Shown here one piece after another: positions 8,855 through 17,217 of a stretch of 64,000 nt of DNA (its first letter is position 1; every line of letters starts with the position of its first letter). The stretch lies in contig JAAHFP010000005.1 of NCBI GenBank assembly GCA_010672925.1, forward strand, positions 96,985 to 160,984, given 5' to 3'. The position numbers were made by a program, and so were the translations under genes. This stretch comes from Symploca sp. SIO1C2 (GTDB taxonomy: Bacteria > Cyanobacteriota > Cyanobacteriia > Cyanobacteriales > Coleofasciculaceae). Under the pieces are notes generated by a model, which saw nothing but the letters and a program-made list of their open reading frames with translations, did not search any database and was not told where the DNA came from.

Positions 8855-9493
8855 TCATTCTCTTAAATATTTTTCAAACAGAAGCTTGAATTTTTGACAA
8901 CTCCTCCGAAAGAAGCTATATAAGGTTTGTTCTGGAATATTCCACATATCTGCAAGTTCTCTTTTACCATAACCATCAAGCAGATGTAAAGCGATTGCCT
9001 GAAAATTTACTTCTGGTCGTCCTCTTATAAATTGATTTTTGAAAACATCCTCAAGATCTTCTTCTATCAGCTGTCGCACAGATTCAGATAAGAAAGGTGT
9101 TTGTTCAGAAGACAATGTATCTAAATCTCTATTAAAATTGCTGCTGCTAGTGCCGGATTGACTTGATAATGAGACTTCTAGTTGCCGTTCTTGTTTAAAT
9201 TTGTTAATAGCGCCCTTAAATTCAAGATTCAATTTTTGATTAATCCAGGTCATCATCTTTGCTCTCGTGGGGTCATATCTATCGATACTTCTAAAAACAT
9301 ATGTACGGACTGCCTGAATAGCTTCATGATAAACCTCTGGAGGATAGTCGTATTTTCCTTGACAATAGAGCTTCCCTGAATTCTCAATAGCTGCAAGTAG
9401 ACGTGTTACAGCAATAATCCTGCGCTTGCTTCCCGGAGAATGCTGTTTGGCTAACTTAGATAGCTGCTTGAGATAGCTGTCCAATTCATCCAT
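8855..9493 (-). CDS. Sigma-70-like regulator, ECF-like
   Basis: This 212-residue protein has a region-2-like helix bundle (about residues 50-110, with YVFRSIDRYDPTRAKMMTWINQKL) and a region-4-like helix-turn-helix (about 165-205, with YGKRELADMWNIPEQTLYSFFRRSC). The start has an AAAGGA ribosome site. Region 2 lacks a clear canonical core-binding block, so it is better called sigma-like than a proven sigma factor. It is the first gene of the train that continues with DUF1822 (gap 50 to its chosen start) and the CHAT protease, so it probably controls that train or a regulon with it. A large relative is encoded at 13517-15037, also directly before a DUF1822 gene. Confidence 0.75.
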   Translation of the reverse strand: MDELDSYLKQLSKLAKQHSPGSKRRIIAVTRLLAAIENSGKLYCQGKYDYPPEVYHEAIQAVRTYVFRSIDRYDPTRAKMMTWINQKLNLEFKGAINKFKQERQLEVSLSSQSGTSSSNFNRDLDTLSSEQTPFLSESVRQLIEEDLEDVFKNQFIRGRPEVNFQAIALHLLDGYGKRELADMWNIPEQTLYSFFRRSCQKFKLLFEKYLRE

Positions 9494-9965
9494 ATAATCA
9501 TCTTTCCTTTACTACACATGAGAGCAGTTTCACTAAGACCACTTGGTTCCCAAGATATCCTATGTGATATTAAATCCGCTCGGTTAAGTACTCTTTATCT
9601 TCAAAAAGAAGGGAGCAGGGGAGAAAACCCTGGAATGATTATAAAGGGGCAGTTACACCGAATTTAGTATGATCTGAGCTTTGATTTCCTCCGCTCTGTT
9701 ATTTAATTGATGTCTACTTACCTCAACGGATATTAGAAACCAGAATTATGCAAGACATATTTTGACTACCTAGTGGATATAGATCGATCGTATCCAAGGC
9801 AAGCTGCTAAGCACACTTGACAAGCGCGATGATGCCAATGAAAAAATTTTTTCTATTTTTGCTCTCGACTTGCATAATTTCCCACTAGAAGCTCCGTTGA
9901 TATAGGTATAGCATCCCATGGGATGACTACAGTCTACTCATTTATTGTCTATAAGGATTTTCAAC
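9494..9965. other. Intergenic region between divergent genes
   Basis: These 472 bases separate the minus-strand sigma-like gene from the plus-strand gene at 9966. No open frame of note, tRNA or repeat family was seen. It must hold promoters for both directions, but no convincing -35/-10 pair could be picked. Confidence 0.5.
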
Positions 9966-10541
9966 ATGACTTCTTGGCATTCACGAATCAAGGCTTCAGC
10001 GGTTATACTTGCTTCACCTATTATATTAGGTAGCAGCTTGCTAGTTCAAGATGCCAAAGCTGGACCTTTTGATTTTCTAGAGACTATAACTGATACATTT
10101 GAGGCAGTAAATGATACGGTTGATGCAGTAAATGATACGGTTGATGCAGTAACTGACTATCAAGAACGTCAAGCCCGGGAGGAAGAAAGGCAAAGACGAC
10201 AAGCACAACTTGAAGCAGCTCGCCAAGCAGCAACAGAAAGAGAAATTCAGGAAGCTGAGGAACGAAGACAGCATTTTGAAAGTCTGTCTCCAGAACAAAA
10301 ACAAGCTTACATAGAACAGCAACAAGCGCAAAGGGAAAAAGAAGCAGCAGCACAATTACTGCTGTTGGGCTTGTTCACAGAATTTTTAATAAATAGTAGT
10401 GGAGAAAGTACTTCAGGAGGGCAACCCGAATATATTCGCTATCCGAACACGTCAACCCCTACTTCAAGACCTGCTCCTGCTCAACGTAAACCATATAATC
10501 CTTCTTTCTATGGCGATTGTCATTCACCGATGGGATGCTAA
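9966..10541 (+). CDS. Exported coiled-coil protein, unknown function
   Basis: The protein has 191 residues from the ATG at 9966, which has an AAGGA ribosome site 8 bases before it; a TTG at 9945 is less likely. A signal peptide covers residues 1-33 (hydrophobic core with a cleavage-like AKA-G). Then comes a short tandem repeat of NDTVDAV encoded by a 21-base direct repeat, a charged coiled coil rich in Glu, Arg and Gln (about 60-130), a hydrophobic stretch (AAAQLLLLGLFTEFL) and a Pro/Ser/Thr-rich tail with two cysteines near the end (GDCHSPMGC). The family is not recognised. It may be a periplasmic or outer-surface structural protein. Confidence 0.7.
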   Translation: MTSWHSRIKASAVILASPIILGSSLLVQDAKAGPFDFLETITDTFEAVNDTVDAVNDTVDAVTDYQERQAREEERQRRQAQLEAARQAATEREIQEAEERRQHFESLSPEQKQAYIEQQQAQREKEAAAQLLLLGLFTEFLINSSGESTSGGQPEYIRYPNTSTPTSRPAPAQRKPYNPSFYGDCHSPMGC

Positions 10542-10620
10542 TGAGATATGGAGATGGAGTGTCTACTAAATTTTTTTAGAGCTTACCATACTTATACCTC
10601 CTGCTAGAGGGTTGATTGGT

Positions 10621-10687
10621 GAAACCGGGTTTCTTGGAAAAAATGTTGATATTAAAGTTGTTGTCGTCACGAGAAACCCGGTTTCTC
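10621..10687. repeat. Inverted repeat with GAAACCGGGTTTCT arms
   Basis: Two arms, gaaaccgggtttct at 10621 and agaaacccggtttc at 10672, face each other across about 37 bases. Each arm is nearly palindromic itself. This is a small repeat of a kind scattered in cyanobacterial genomes and could also act as a transcript-end hairpin for the gene at 9966. Confidence 0.75.
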
Positions 10688-10752
10688 AAAATACTGAATC
10701 GGTGTTTTAGGGGTCAAACTAGCGAAGCTGTTCATAATTACAAAAAAATAAC

Positions 10753-11346
10753 ATGAATACTAATGAATTAAAGTTTAATGGCTACAAAGAAAATTTGTTG
10801 CCTCAGAAAGTGCAATCTTTACCTATCAAGATTGAAGCTTATGAAGTAAATTTACTTCAGGCAAAGGATGAAATTAAGAACTTCATCAGATTATCCGAGG
10901 GACTTGTCTTTAAGAAGGTGGGACTTGATGCTCTTCTTGGCATTATTCCTGTCGTCGGTGGAATCTATACAGGAGTAGCAGGTATCTGGCTGTTATTTCA
11001 ATCTAATCGAGTTAAAACTGGATTTCAGGAAAAGCTGTTAATTCTAATTCTTACTCTAGCTGACATTGTCATTGGAGTATTGGTGGCAGCTGGTGATATT
11101 TTAGATGCGTTTTTTCGAGTTCATGCTTGGACCGGTAATCGATTAATTGCACATATCAATATGCAACTGTCATTAATTGAACGCACTCGTGAGCAATTAA
11201 ATCAAGGTCTTGATGTCGATTTAGACGCTCTGGAAGATATTTTATTTAGGAATGGGTCAACAAAAAGACAAAAAACCACCAGAAACTTAATACTGGCATT
11301 AATCTTAATGGTGGTATTTGTTAGTTGTACGCTAATGGCTGGTTGA
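10753..11346 (+). CDS. DUF4112 family membrane protein
   Basis: This 197-residue protein matches DUF4112, a small family of predicted membrane proteins, through the VGLDALLGIIPVVGGIYTG block, the ADIVIGVLVAAGDILDAFFR block and the following HAWTGNRLI. Two to three membrane helices are visible in the middle and another very hydrophobic helix closes the protein (ILALILMVVFVSCTLMAG). No function is known. No ribosome site is evident. Its stop codon lies inside the end of a degraded Rpn-type reading frame on the other strand, which suggests that the 3' end of this gene marks an old insertion or rearrangement point. Confidence 0.8.
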   Translation: MNTNELKFNGYKENLLPQKVQSLPIKIEAYEVNLLQAKDEIKNFIRLSEGLVFKKVGLDALLGIIPVVGGIYTGVAGIWLLFQSNRVKTGFQEKLLILILTLADIVIGVLVAAGDILDAFFRVHAWTGNRLIAHINMQLSLIERTREQLNQGLDVDLDALEDILFRNGSTKRQKTTRNLILALILMVVFVSCTLMAG

Positions 11347-11595
11347 GAAAAGGAACGAAACCCAAGTAATTTTGCCATCAAGTAACCACACCTTGAATAA
11401 TTTATCGGCAATCCTCTCTCCAGAGTCGGCTTGCCGCAGAATCTGTTCGAGTTCCTTATCGAGGGATTCCGGTGGTTGAGGACCGTCGATTAAGGGATGA
11501 ACTTTAGGAAAAAAAAAGCTCAAAAAGGACTCGAAATATTGCTGTAAGGCTTCTTTCCAGGTTGTATCGTAGTTTGCTGCTGGTAGTTCATTCAC
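11332..11595 (-). pseudogene. Fragment of Rpn/PD-(D/E)XK nuclease-transposase family gene
   Basis: The 87-residue frame starts like cyanobacterial Rpn-family recombination-promoting nucleases: YDTTWKEALQQYFESFLSFFFP, ESLDKELEQILRQADSGERIADKL and KVWLLDGK. Full members continue for another 150-250 residues with the nuclease core; here the match stops after about residue 77 and the last ten residues are unrelated. The break coincides with the end of the DUF4112 gene. It is therefore a 5' remnant of a mobile-element-like gene, probably not functional. Confidence 0.75.
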
Positions 11596-11694
11596 GCTTT
11601 GTTACTCCAAAATACTGTTGCTTATCCTATGCAGAGTCCCCCTGGGAAAGAAAGCTCAATTTGAGATTGACATTAGGGTTGATTTGAGACGTCC

Positions 11695-11812
11695 TACCAA
11701 ATCCGGTATAAACAAACCCCTTATGTCCAACTCCGTAGAGATGTTGAATGCAACGTCTCTACAGGGTCTTTGCGGTTTCCTCAAAACGGGATTATTCAAA
11801 CCGGATTTGGTA
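11695..11812. mobile_element. 118-bp MITE-like element with 13-bp terminal repeats
   Basis: The ends taccaaatccggt (11695-11707) and accggatttggta (11800-11812) are perfect inverted copies. Inside is a 28-bp near-palindrome at 11735-11762 (core gttgaatgcaac flanked by gtagagat/gtctctac) that recurs at 21807, 53021 and 54447. No protein is encoded, so it is a non-autonomous element or hairpin repeat. Confidence 0.8.
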
Positions 11813-11928
11813 TAATTTAATAAGCCTGCTATTCGATTTGAATTCAAGGTGGGTTAGCTTATCCAACTAGTCAGCTATGTCTAGGCTTAAGTTGACACCA
11901 ATGCAAACCTAATACCTACCACCTATCC

Positions 11929-13482
11929 TCAAGCAATAAAATCTTCAGTAACACTAACATCATCAAACCCCACTCGAACCCGGAAACGAGTTCCTGGTGG
12001 AGGACTAAAACGCCCCTCCAGAGATTTATCCTTGCCTTGCTCTTGCTCATCACTTCTGGCTTCTACTTCTAGTTTAGTTTCTCCTGAAGCTGAAAGCACG
12101 CTCAGTTTCAGATGAGGGGGCAGCTTGAGGAGTTTACCTGCTGGTTGCACTTGCACAAAAACACTGATTCTGTCATCAACTCTGGGCATAATTGCCACAA
12201 TCAGGGCAATTGTGTGACTTCCCAATTGCATACCCAGATCAATCAACCTCGCCTTTCTTACCCCAGCTTCTGGATTACCTGGATCTATTTTTCCTAAACT
12301 TAAAGCCGCTTGCCAACGAGTTTCCTCCTCTTGAGCATTGTGTAACAATTCCTGCAAAGCCGCGATCGCTTCTGGATGATGAGTACCAATTTCCCCTAAG
12401 ACACCCGCTGCTTGATAACGGATCTTCTCCGGCTGATCCGGTTGCAGCAGACGAATTACTGGGGTTATGGTGTCTAGAGTCACCGTTTCAGGAGAGGCTG
12501 TGGAACCTCGCACTGGACTTAACTCCAGGGGCACTAGTAGCGCTTCCGCTGCCTGCCAACCCGACTCAACTATCCCCTCTAACCACTGTCTCAAGCTTAC
12601 TGGTGCCTGACTGGAGGCAGTAATATCAAGTTCGGATAAACAGTTATCATTCTCTTCTTTCTTCCCTTCTGCCTTCTGCCCTCTGCCCTCTGCCTTATTA
12701 CCACCAAAGTTTAAGTATTCTACCGAACTTGATATAACCCTAGATTGTCTTAACCGCTGGTCATATAGTTGTTGTCTCCATTGCTCATTTGCTAGTAAAG
12801 CTGCCCAATGTTCAAAAGGAATTGTCAAGCGTGGGGAATAAGGAGTTGGTTTACTCAGCTGTGTCAATAATTGTTTGGCTTGCTGGGTTTCTAAAGTTGG
12901 TAGAGGTGCGACTGTTGGCTTTTCCTCTGGGCAAACTTCTCTGCCTACCCACAGGATATTGAGACTTTCAATCAAATCTTGACTATCTAGGGAGTAAGTG
13001 TGCTGGAGTGTATCCTTTTTACCTTGCTTGAGTTTGTCATAGGTAGTAAAACCCCAAACTCGCATCCAATCTTCATCCCCTTCCAAATTAACCTGCACTG
13101 CTAGGTAATAGTCAGCTGCCCAATTAGGAATATCCAGCCATTCAGCAGGCACACAGAGTTGTTCTAAATCAGTAGTTTCACTAGGAATTAAAACCAGTCG
13201 GGTATCACCTAACTCAAGGGCACAACCATTGACCATTTCCCAGATACCAAGATTAGCCTGATTATTAGGCCAAATTGAGAGTTTTTCTTCCTGAAAATCC
13301 GGTTCTTCTTGCAGCCAGTCAACAAAACTATGCAAACATAGATAGTTGACATAAGCTCTCCAACGGGCAACATCATTAGAATAGTTGTGCACCTGCTGCC
13401 ATGCTTGAGCCTGAGCCTGGGGTGATAACTCCAAGCATAACTGTTTCGGATAAGTATTAATTAATTTATCTAAGCTGAACAT
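11929..13482 (-). CDS. DUF1822-HEAT repeat protein
   Basis: This 517-residue protein starts with a DUF1822 region (about 1-245; CLHSFVDWLQ, VLIPSETTDLEQLCVPAEW, ADYYLAVQVN). Residues about 340-405 hold two HEAT-type helical repeats (RYQAAGVLGEIG, RWQAALSLGKI), usually protein-binding surfaces. The last 100 residues are a beta-rich module ending in VTEDFIA, shared with the DUF1822 protein at 7860-8804. Residues about 250-287 (NKAEGRGQKAEGKKEEN) come from a small element inserted in frame and are not part of the family. The gene follows a sigma-like gene by 34 bases, as DUF1822 does in the first module. No activity is known. Confidence 0.85.
   Translation of the reverse strand: MFSLDKLINTYPKQLCLELSPQAQAQAWQQVHNYSNDVARWRAYVNYLCLHSFVDWLQEEPDFQEEKLSIWPNNQANLGIWEMVNGCALELGDTRLVLIPSETTDLEQLCVPAEWLDIPNWAADYYLAVQVNLEGDEDWMRVWGFTTYDKLKQGKKDTLQHTYSLDSQDLIESLNILWVGREVCPEEKPTVAPLPTLETQQAKQLLTQLSKPTPYSPRLTIPFEHWAALLANEQWRQQLYDQRLRQSRVISSSVEYLNFGGNKAEGRGQKAEGKKEENDNCLSELDITASSQAPVSLRQWLEGIVESGWQAAEALLVPLELSPVRGSTASPETVTLDTITPVIRLLQPDQPEKIRYQAAGVLGEIGTHHPEAIAALQELLHNAQEEETRWQAALSLGKIDPGNPEAGVRKARLIDLGMQLGSHTIALIVAIMPRVDDRISVFVQVQPAGKLLKLPPHLKLSVLSASGETKLEVEARSDEQEQGKDKSLEGRFSPPPGTRFRVRVGFDDVSVTEDFIA
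12623..12735. mobile_element. 113-bp MITE-like insertion inside the DUF1822-HEAT gene
   Basis: The 13-base ends atatcaagttcgg (12623) and ccgaacttgatat (12723) are perfect inverted copies. The middle holds ccttctgcc/ccctctgcc heptamer-type repeats that recur elsewhere in the window between genes. The reading frame of the host gene stays open across it. Confidence 0.8.
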
Positions 13483-13516
13483 TACCCAATTTCCTCCCCT
13501 ACACTCAATTGTTTGA

Positions 13517-15037
13517 TTAATTATTCGTTAGCCATCTGGCGATTACCCGAACTACTTTTTTTTGTTCTCGTTTTTGATCTAGAGAGATATTGATTGTGGT
13601 GCTTACCCATTTAATTAGGTAAGCTAGTAACTGATTTTCTGCCTCCGCTACTTGTTGTTTCACCTGATTTTGCTGAATCTTCAGCTGTCTAGCTATGTGA
13701 GCTGTATCCTTTATTTGGTGGAAATGCCACATTCGCAGGATTGCACTACTCTGAGGAGTGAGATGTTTTTCTAAACCAGTCCGCATCACCGATTCTATTT
13801 GAGCTTGATAATGTTGTTTCAACCATTTGTCGATGTATTCGTCTACATTTTGCAGCTCCATCAAATCCAGGGTTAAACTTTCTTTGACCCAAACTGCTGC
13901 GGACTTGAGCAGTTTTCTGTGCAATCTGGTACAGCGGCGATTAATTGTCGCCTGATTGAGACCAAGTTGCTGAGCAATACTGGGTTCGCTCAGTTCTAGT
14001 CCATAGCGGAGGATCAGCATTTTGGAGTTTTCCTGGTCTTGAGTAAATGTTTTTAATTCATTGAGTAGAACTTGATTAATTCCCTCAACATAGTCTTGCA
14101 TTTTTTTTGTAGATATTTCTTCTTCGATGGCCAACCAAGGCTCGGAGCTTAAGCCTTCATCCCAACGGTTGGACTCCTGAAAATAGGTTTCGATATTGTC
14201 CCCGAAATATAAAACTTGAGGAGATGACTGTAAGGCTCTGATACAGGTTTGGATTAATCTTTCAAACTGCTCAGTGCTGATAGAGAAGTAATGAAGCTTG
14301 CAGTAATCCCTGGCCTCTTGGTACTTAGCCAGATTTGGTTTTCTCCAGCCTTTAGCAGATTTACTGTAAACTTCAAATAAGCAATTTTTGGCAGTCAGGT
14401 AACGAACAATATTTCCTGGCTTGATGCCCAGAGTTTTGAGTCCTTGTTCTAAGTCCCGTTCACTAGCTTGTTTTAATGAATACCAAGGAGAGTACTTGCC
14501 TTGTCCCGTTTCTCGATTGAAAATATCTCGAATCTTGCTAGCTAGCTCTAATTTAAAATGCTCATCCAAAGAATAGGTTTGACTTTTGTATCTTTGGTAA
14601 ATTAGTGCAATAGCTTTAGGCTCATTAGTTAGGCATTTAGCGATGTGCAGATAATGCTCCCAAGTATTTTGGGGATTTTTGAAATCTCTAAAGGCTTCAA
14701 ATCTTTCTTTTACTGCTTTATAGAGAGGAGCTTCTAAGTAAGCTGCCAAATGCCACTTAGCCATTTCTTGTTGGTATTCTGGTCCGGTTTCATTTTCATA
14801 AGCCTCCAGAAATTCTTGCACTAGATAGGGAGCATTTTCCGCTTGACACATCTGCAAAAACTGGTCATTGTCTTCTTGATACAAGCTGATATGGCGTTTC
14901 AGTGCAGGTTCAGGTCGCCACTTGAAAAAGCGGATATGCCCTTGACCATTGTCAACAGGAATCAGAAAGGTAAAAAATTGCTCGATGAAATTCCGTGGCG
15001 GTATTTTCTGGTACATGACTTGGCTCTCGTCCAACAT
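13517..15037 (-). CDS. Large sigma-like regulator with two HTH regions
   Basis: This 506-residue protein has a long N-terminal part without a recognised domain and two region-4-like helix-turn-helix stretches: about residues 335-385 (LILRYGLELSEPSIAQQLGLNQATINRRC) and about 435-480 (ILRMWHFHQIKDTAHIARQL). The pattern is that of large cyanobacterial sigma-70-like proteins rather than a standard group 1-4 factor. It sits between a YbjN-like gene (gap 18) and DUF1822-HEAT (gap 34) and is probably co-transcribed with both. Start could be at the first ATG or the one seven codons later. Binding targets are unknown; it is listed as a regulator by inference. Confidence 0.7.
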   Translation of the reverse strand: MLDESQVMYQKIPPRNFIEQFFTFLIPVDNGQGHIRFFKWRPEPALKRHISLYQEDNDQFLQMCQAENAPYLVQEFLEAYENETGPEYQQEMAKWHLAAYLEAPLYKAVKERFEAFRDFKNPQNTWEHYLHIAKCLTNEPKAIALIYQRYKSQTYSLDEHFKLELASKIRDIFNRETGQGKYSPWYSLKQASERDLEQGLKTLGIKPGNIVRYLTAKNCLFEVYSKSAKGWRKPNLAKYQEARDYCKLHYFSISTEQFERLIQTCIRALQSSPQVLYFGDNIETYFQESNRWDEGLSSEPWLAIEEEISTKKMQDYVEGINQVLLNELKTFTQDQENSKMLILRYGLELSEPSIAQQLGLNQATINRRCTRLHRKLLKSAAVWVKESLTLDLMELQNVDEYIDKWLKQHYQAQIESVMRTGLEKHLTPQSSAILRMWHFHQIKDTAHIARQLKIQQNQVKQQVAEAENQLLAYLIKWVSTTINISLDQKREQKKVVRVIARWLTNN

Positions 15038-15055
15038 CCCTGAATCACTACCATT

Positions 15056-15616
15056 TTAAATAGATGCTAGGCTTCCGTGACTCTGATGAGTTGTCAGTGC
15101 TGACTCCAATAATTCCAATACCCCCTCTGGGGCAATTTCTTGCAACATTAGCAATATCTTCTCACCTAGTTCTCTTTCCCCTGAATTTAAACTGCTTGCC
15201 ATCACTGCTTTAATCTGGGGCATCAACCCTTGATTTACCATATTAATTAGACTACTCAAGCAATGGTTGAACTGCTTTTCGTTCAATGGGGCAGCTTCCA
15301 GAGGGAATTTAATTGCTGCTCGAACTTCCTCATTAATTAAATCAGATTCCCACTGCAACATCTTGGTATTCCCAGATAAAGCTAGTAGTTTATGGCAAAT
15401 TGACTCTTGATGCTGATGTTTTGGAGCATCACCAAGCAACCGAGGGACATAGAATTGGAGGAATTTGCCATCTTCGTGCAATTGGATGACAATCACAAAT
15501 TGTTCAACATGATTCGCCTCAACACTGGTCAACACTCTAAAATTATCTTCATCTACCATATACTGCCAGCGACGGTTGTCGAGGAACTTGGCAATCTGTC
15601 TCAATGTAGTGGCCAT
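15056..15616 (-). CDS. YbjN-like protein
   Basis: This 186-residue protein resembles the YbjN / type III secretion chaperone-like fold in its first 120 residues (LRQIAKFLDNRRWQYMVDED, QFVIVIQLHEDGKFLQFYVP, INEEVRAAIKFPLEAAPLNEKQF). Such proteins are thought to bind other proteins or act in sensory regulation. It is the first gene of the second sigma-DUF1822 train, 18 bases before the large sigma-like gene. Directly upstream on its own strand is one of the two 19-bp repeat copies that frame the block. The C-terminal 60 residues are helical and unassigned. Confidence 0.55.
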   Translation of the reverse strand: MATTLRQIAKFLDNRRWQYMVDEDNFRVLTSVEANHVEQFVIVIQLHEDGKFLQFYVPRLLGDAPKHQHQESICHKLLALSGNTKMLQWESDLINEEVRAAIKFPLEAAPLNEKQFNHCLSSLINMVNQGLMPQIKAVMASSLNSGERELGEKILLMLQEIAPEGVLELLESALTTHQSHGSLASI

Positions 15617-15632
15617 GAATCTTAACCATGAA

Positions 15633-15651
15633 TTGTTCTACTAACCTATTG
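15633..15651 (-). repeat. Right copy of 19-bp inverted leader repeat
   Basis: The minus strand reads caataggttagtagaacaa, identical to plus-strand bases 1-19. It lies 16 bases before the YbjN-like start codon. The sequence between repeat and start codon is different from that at the left copy, so only the element itself is conserved. Confidence 0.8.
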
Positions 15652-15929
15652 GCTCAACCTCCAATTTTCTATGCACTATAACGGGGGGTGGGGCTCACAA
15701 GGGTAGGTTTTTCCATAAGATGCTAGGGTCGGTGAGACAAGGAGGGAAAGTAGACAAGGAAGAAAGAAGGAACTGATATTGGGTTACCCTTCACCGAACA
15801 CCGGGAACCGCTGATAAGGAAAAGCCAAAGGGCAAAAAAAATTTATATTCCCAATTCTCCATTCTCCATTCGACCTTCTCCATTCGACCTTCTCCATTCC
15901 CTTGACAATGACATTTTTGCCTTAACTTG

Positions 15930-16547
15930 TCACCAATGCCTAACACCTGTTTGATACTGTTGCTGTATGTCCTCTATAGTGAACAAGGCTTGAAACTTGA
16001 GTCCTTGTTGTTGGTACAACTCACTTCCTCCTTGTTGCCTGTCTACTAAGGAAATTACCTCTTCCACTGTATAACCAGCCTGTTGAAGGCGTTCCACCGC
16101 TTTGAGTGCCGATTGTCCAGTAGTTACAACATCCTCCAAAACTACCACTTTGGCTCCTGCGGGCAGCAGAGGACCTTCAATATAAGCCCTAGTACCATGT
16201 CCTTTGGGCTCTTTACGGATAATCAAACCAGGGATTGGTTGGTTCTCATAAGCAGAAACGACGGTGACTGCACTCACAATAGGGTCTGCTCCCAGAGTTA
16301 ACCCAGCTACTGCCTGAGTATCAGCTGGCAGCATTGATAAGAGCAAACGTCCCACTGCTAATGCTCCTTGGGGATGGAGGGTTACTTGTTTGCCATTGAT
16401 GTAATAAGAACTGCGCTGCCCAGAAGAGAGAACAAAATCCCCTTCTTTATAAGCTAGTTTAACAAACAACTCCAGCAGCAATTGGCGCAGGGCAGTTAAA
16501 TCTGTAGACACTTCAGGGTAAAGCGGTAGTTGGATATTGTCGGTCAT
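15930..16547 (-). CDS. pyrE: Orotate phosphoribosyltransferase
   Basis: This enzyme joins orotate and PRPP to give orotidine 5'-phosphate in pyrimidine synthesis. The PRPP-binding motif is VVVLEDVVTTGQSA (about residues 123-136), and the substrate-facing lysines and histidine lie in IIRKEPKGHGT. The 205-residue form from the ATG at 16547 fits the usual family length of about 200-215; a TTG at 16583 would add 12 residues. All key residues are present. It stands alone, diverging from the exported protein gene at 16623. Confidence 0.93.
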   Translation of the reverse strand: MTDNIQLPLYPEVSTDLTALRQLLLELFVKLAYKEGDFVLSSGQRSSYYINGKQVTLHPQGALAVGRLLLSMLPADTQAVAGLTLGADPIVSAVTVVSAYENQPIPGLIIRKEPKGHGTRAYIEGPLLPAGAKVVVLEDVVTTGQSALKAVERLQQAGYTVEEVISLVDRQQGGSELYQQQGLKFQALFTIEDIQQQYQTGVRHW

Positions 16548-16622
16548 CAGTAAATCTAGAATATATTTTGTGTAACTACTCAACTTAGATATTATGAAGA
16601 AAAAAGTGAGAGAGTGAGTATT

Positions 16623-17066
16623 ATGCCCATGCGGTTAACCAGGTTGCTCAGTGCCCTAGTTCTTGCTGCTGCCTCTACCCTAGGAGCTTCTGCAGCAATA
16701 GCTCAAACAGAAACTGAGCAGTCAGTTTTTGAACCAATCCGTCTAGAAACCATTCCCGAAGCCTTTGACCGAAGCTTTTTTGAGGATTCTGGAACTTTTT
16801 ACTACAATCGCAATATCTGGCGTCAAGCGAATTATTTTTTAGGTCTTACTGGTTTTCCAGATGTTGAACTAGAAAACGATGCTCATCGCCTCAACAAACT
16901 CTACCATGAGGTGCTCTACCAACAGACTTCGAGTGACCCCATAATCCGCACCCCTGATTTGCCGAATCCCTTCAATCGTAGTATCAGAAGTACTACTCAA
17001 CCCCGTCGTGCTATTAATCGGATCGAGGGTGTTGAGTTTTTCTTAGAGACACCTCCATTGCGATAG
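16623..17066 (+). CDS. Small exported protein, unknown
   Basis: The protein has 147 residues from the ATG at 16623 (a GTG at 16614 is also possible). A clear signal peptide covers about residues 1-28 (hydrophobic LLSALVLAAAS, cleavage near AIA-Q). The mature part is polar, with RSFFEDSGTFYYNRN and FLGLTGFPDVELENDAHR as the most protein-like blocks, and ends in a Pro/Arg-rich tail. No family is recognised. It lies 75 bases from the divergent pyrE gene. Confidence 0.7.
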   Translation: MPMRLTRLLSALVLAAASTLGASAAIAQTETEQSVFEPIRLETIPEAFDRSFFEDSGTFYYNRNIWRQANYFLGLTGFPDVELENDAHRLNKLYHEVLYQQTSSDPIIRTPDLPNPFNRSIRSTTQPRRAINRIEGVEFFLETPPLR

Positions 17067-17217
17067 TCAGATGGTTTAAGTGAATAACAAGAAGATCAGC
17101 CTAAGGCGCAAGGGTTGCCAAAAGGGGACATTGGAAGAGAGGGAAAGGTAGAGTGTGTTAAGTCTAGGATGATCTTTTGATCCTCCCACACTCCCGATTT
17201 TCTCCATACTCATTAAG

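Noticed and set aside
10077..10355. Antisense open frames opposite the coiled-coil protein gene
   Set aside because: They mirror the Glu/Gln-rich codons of the real gene; leucine/phenylalanine-rich and without a start signal.
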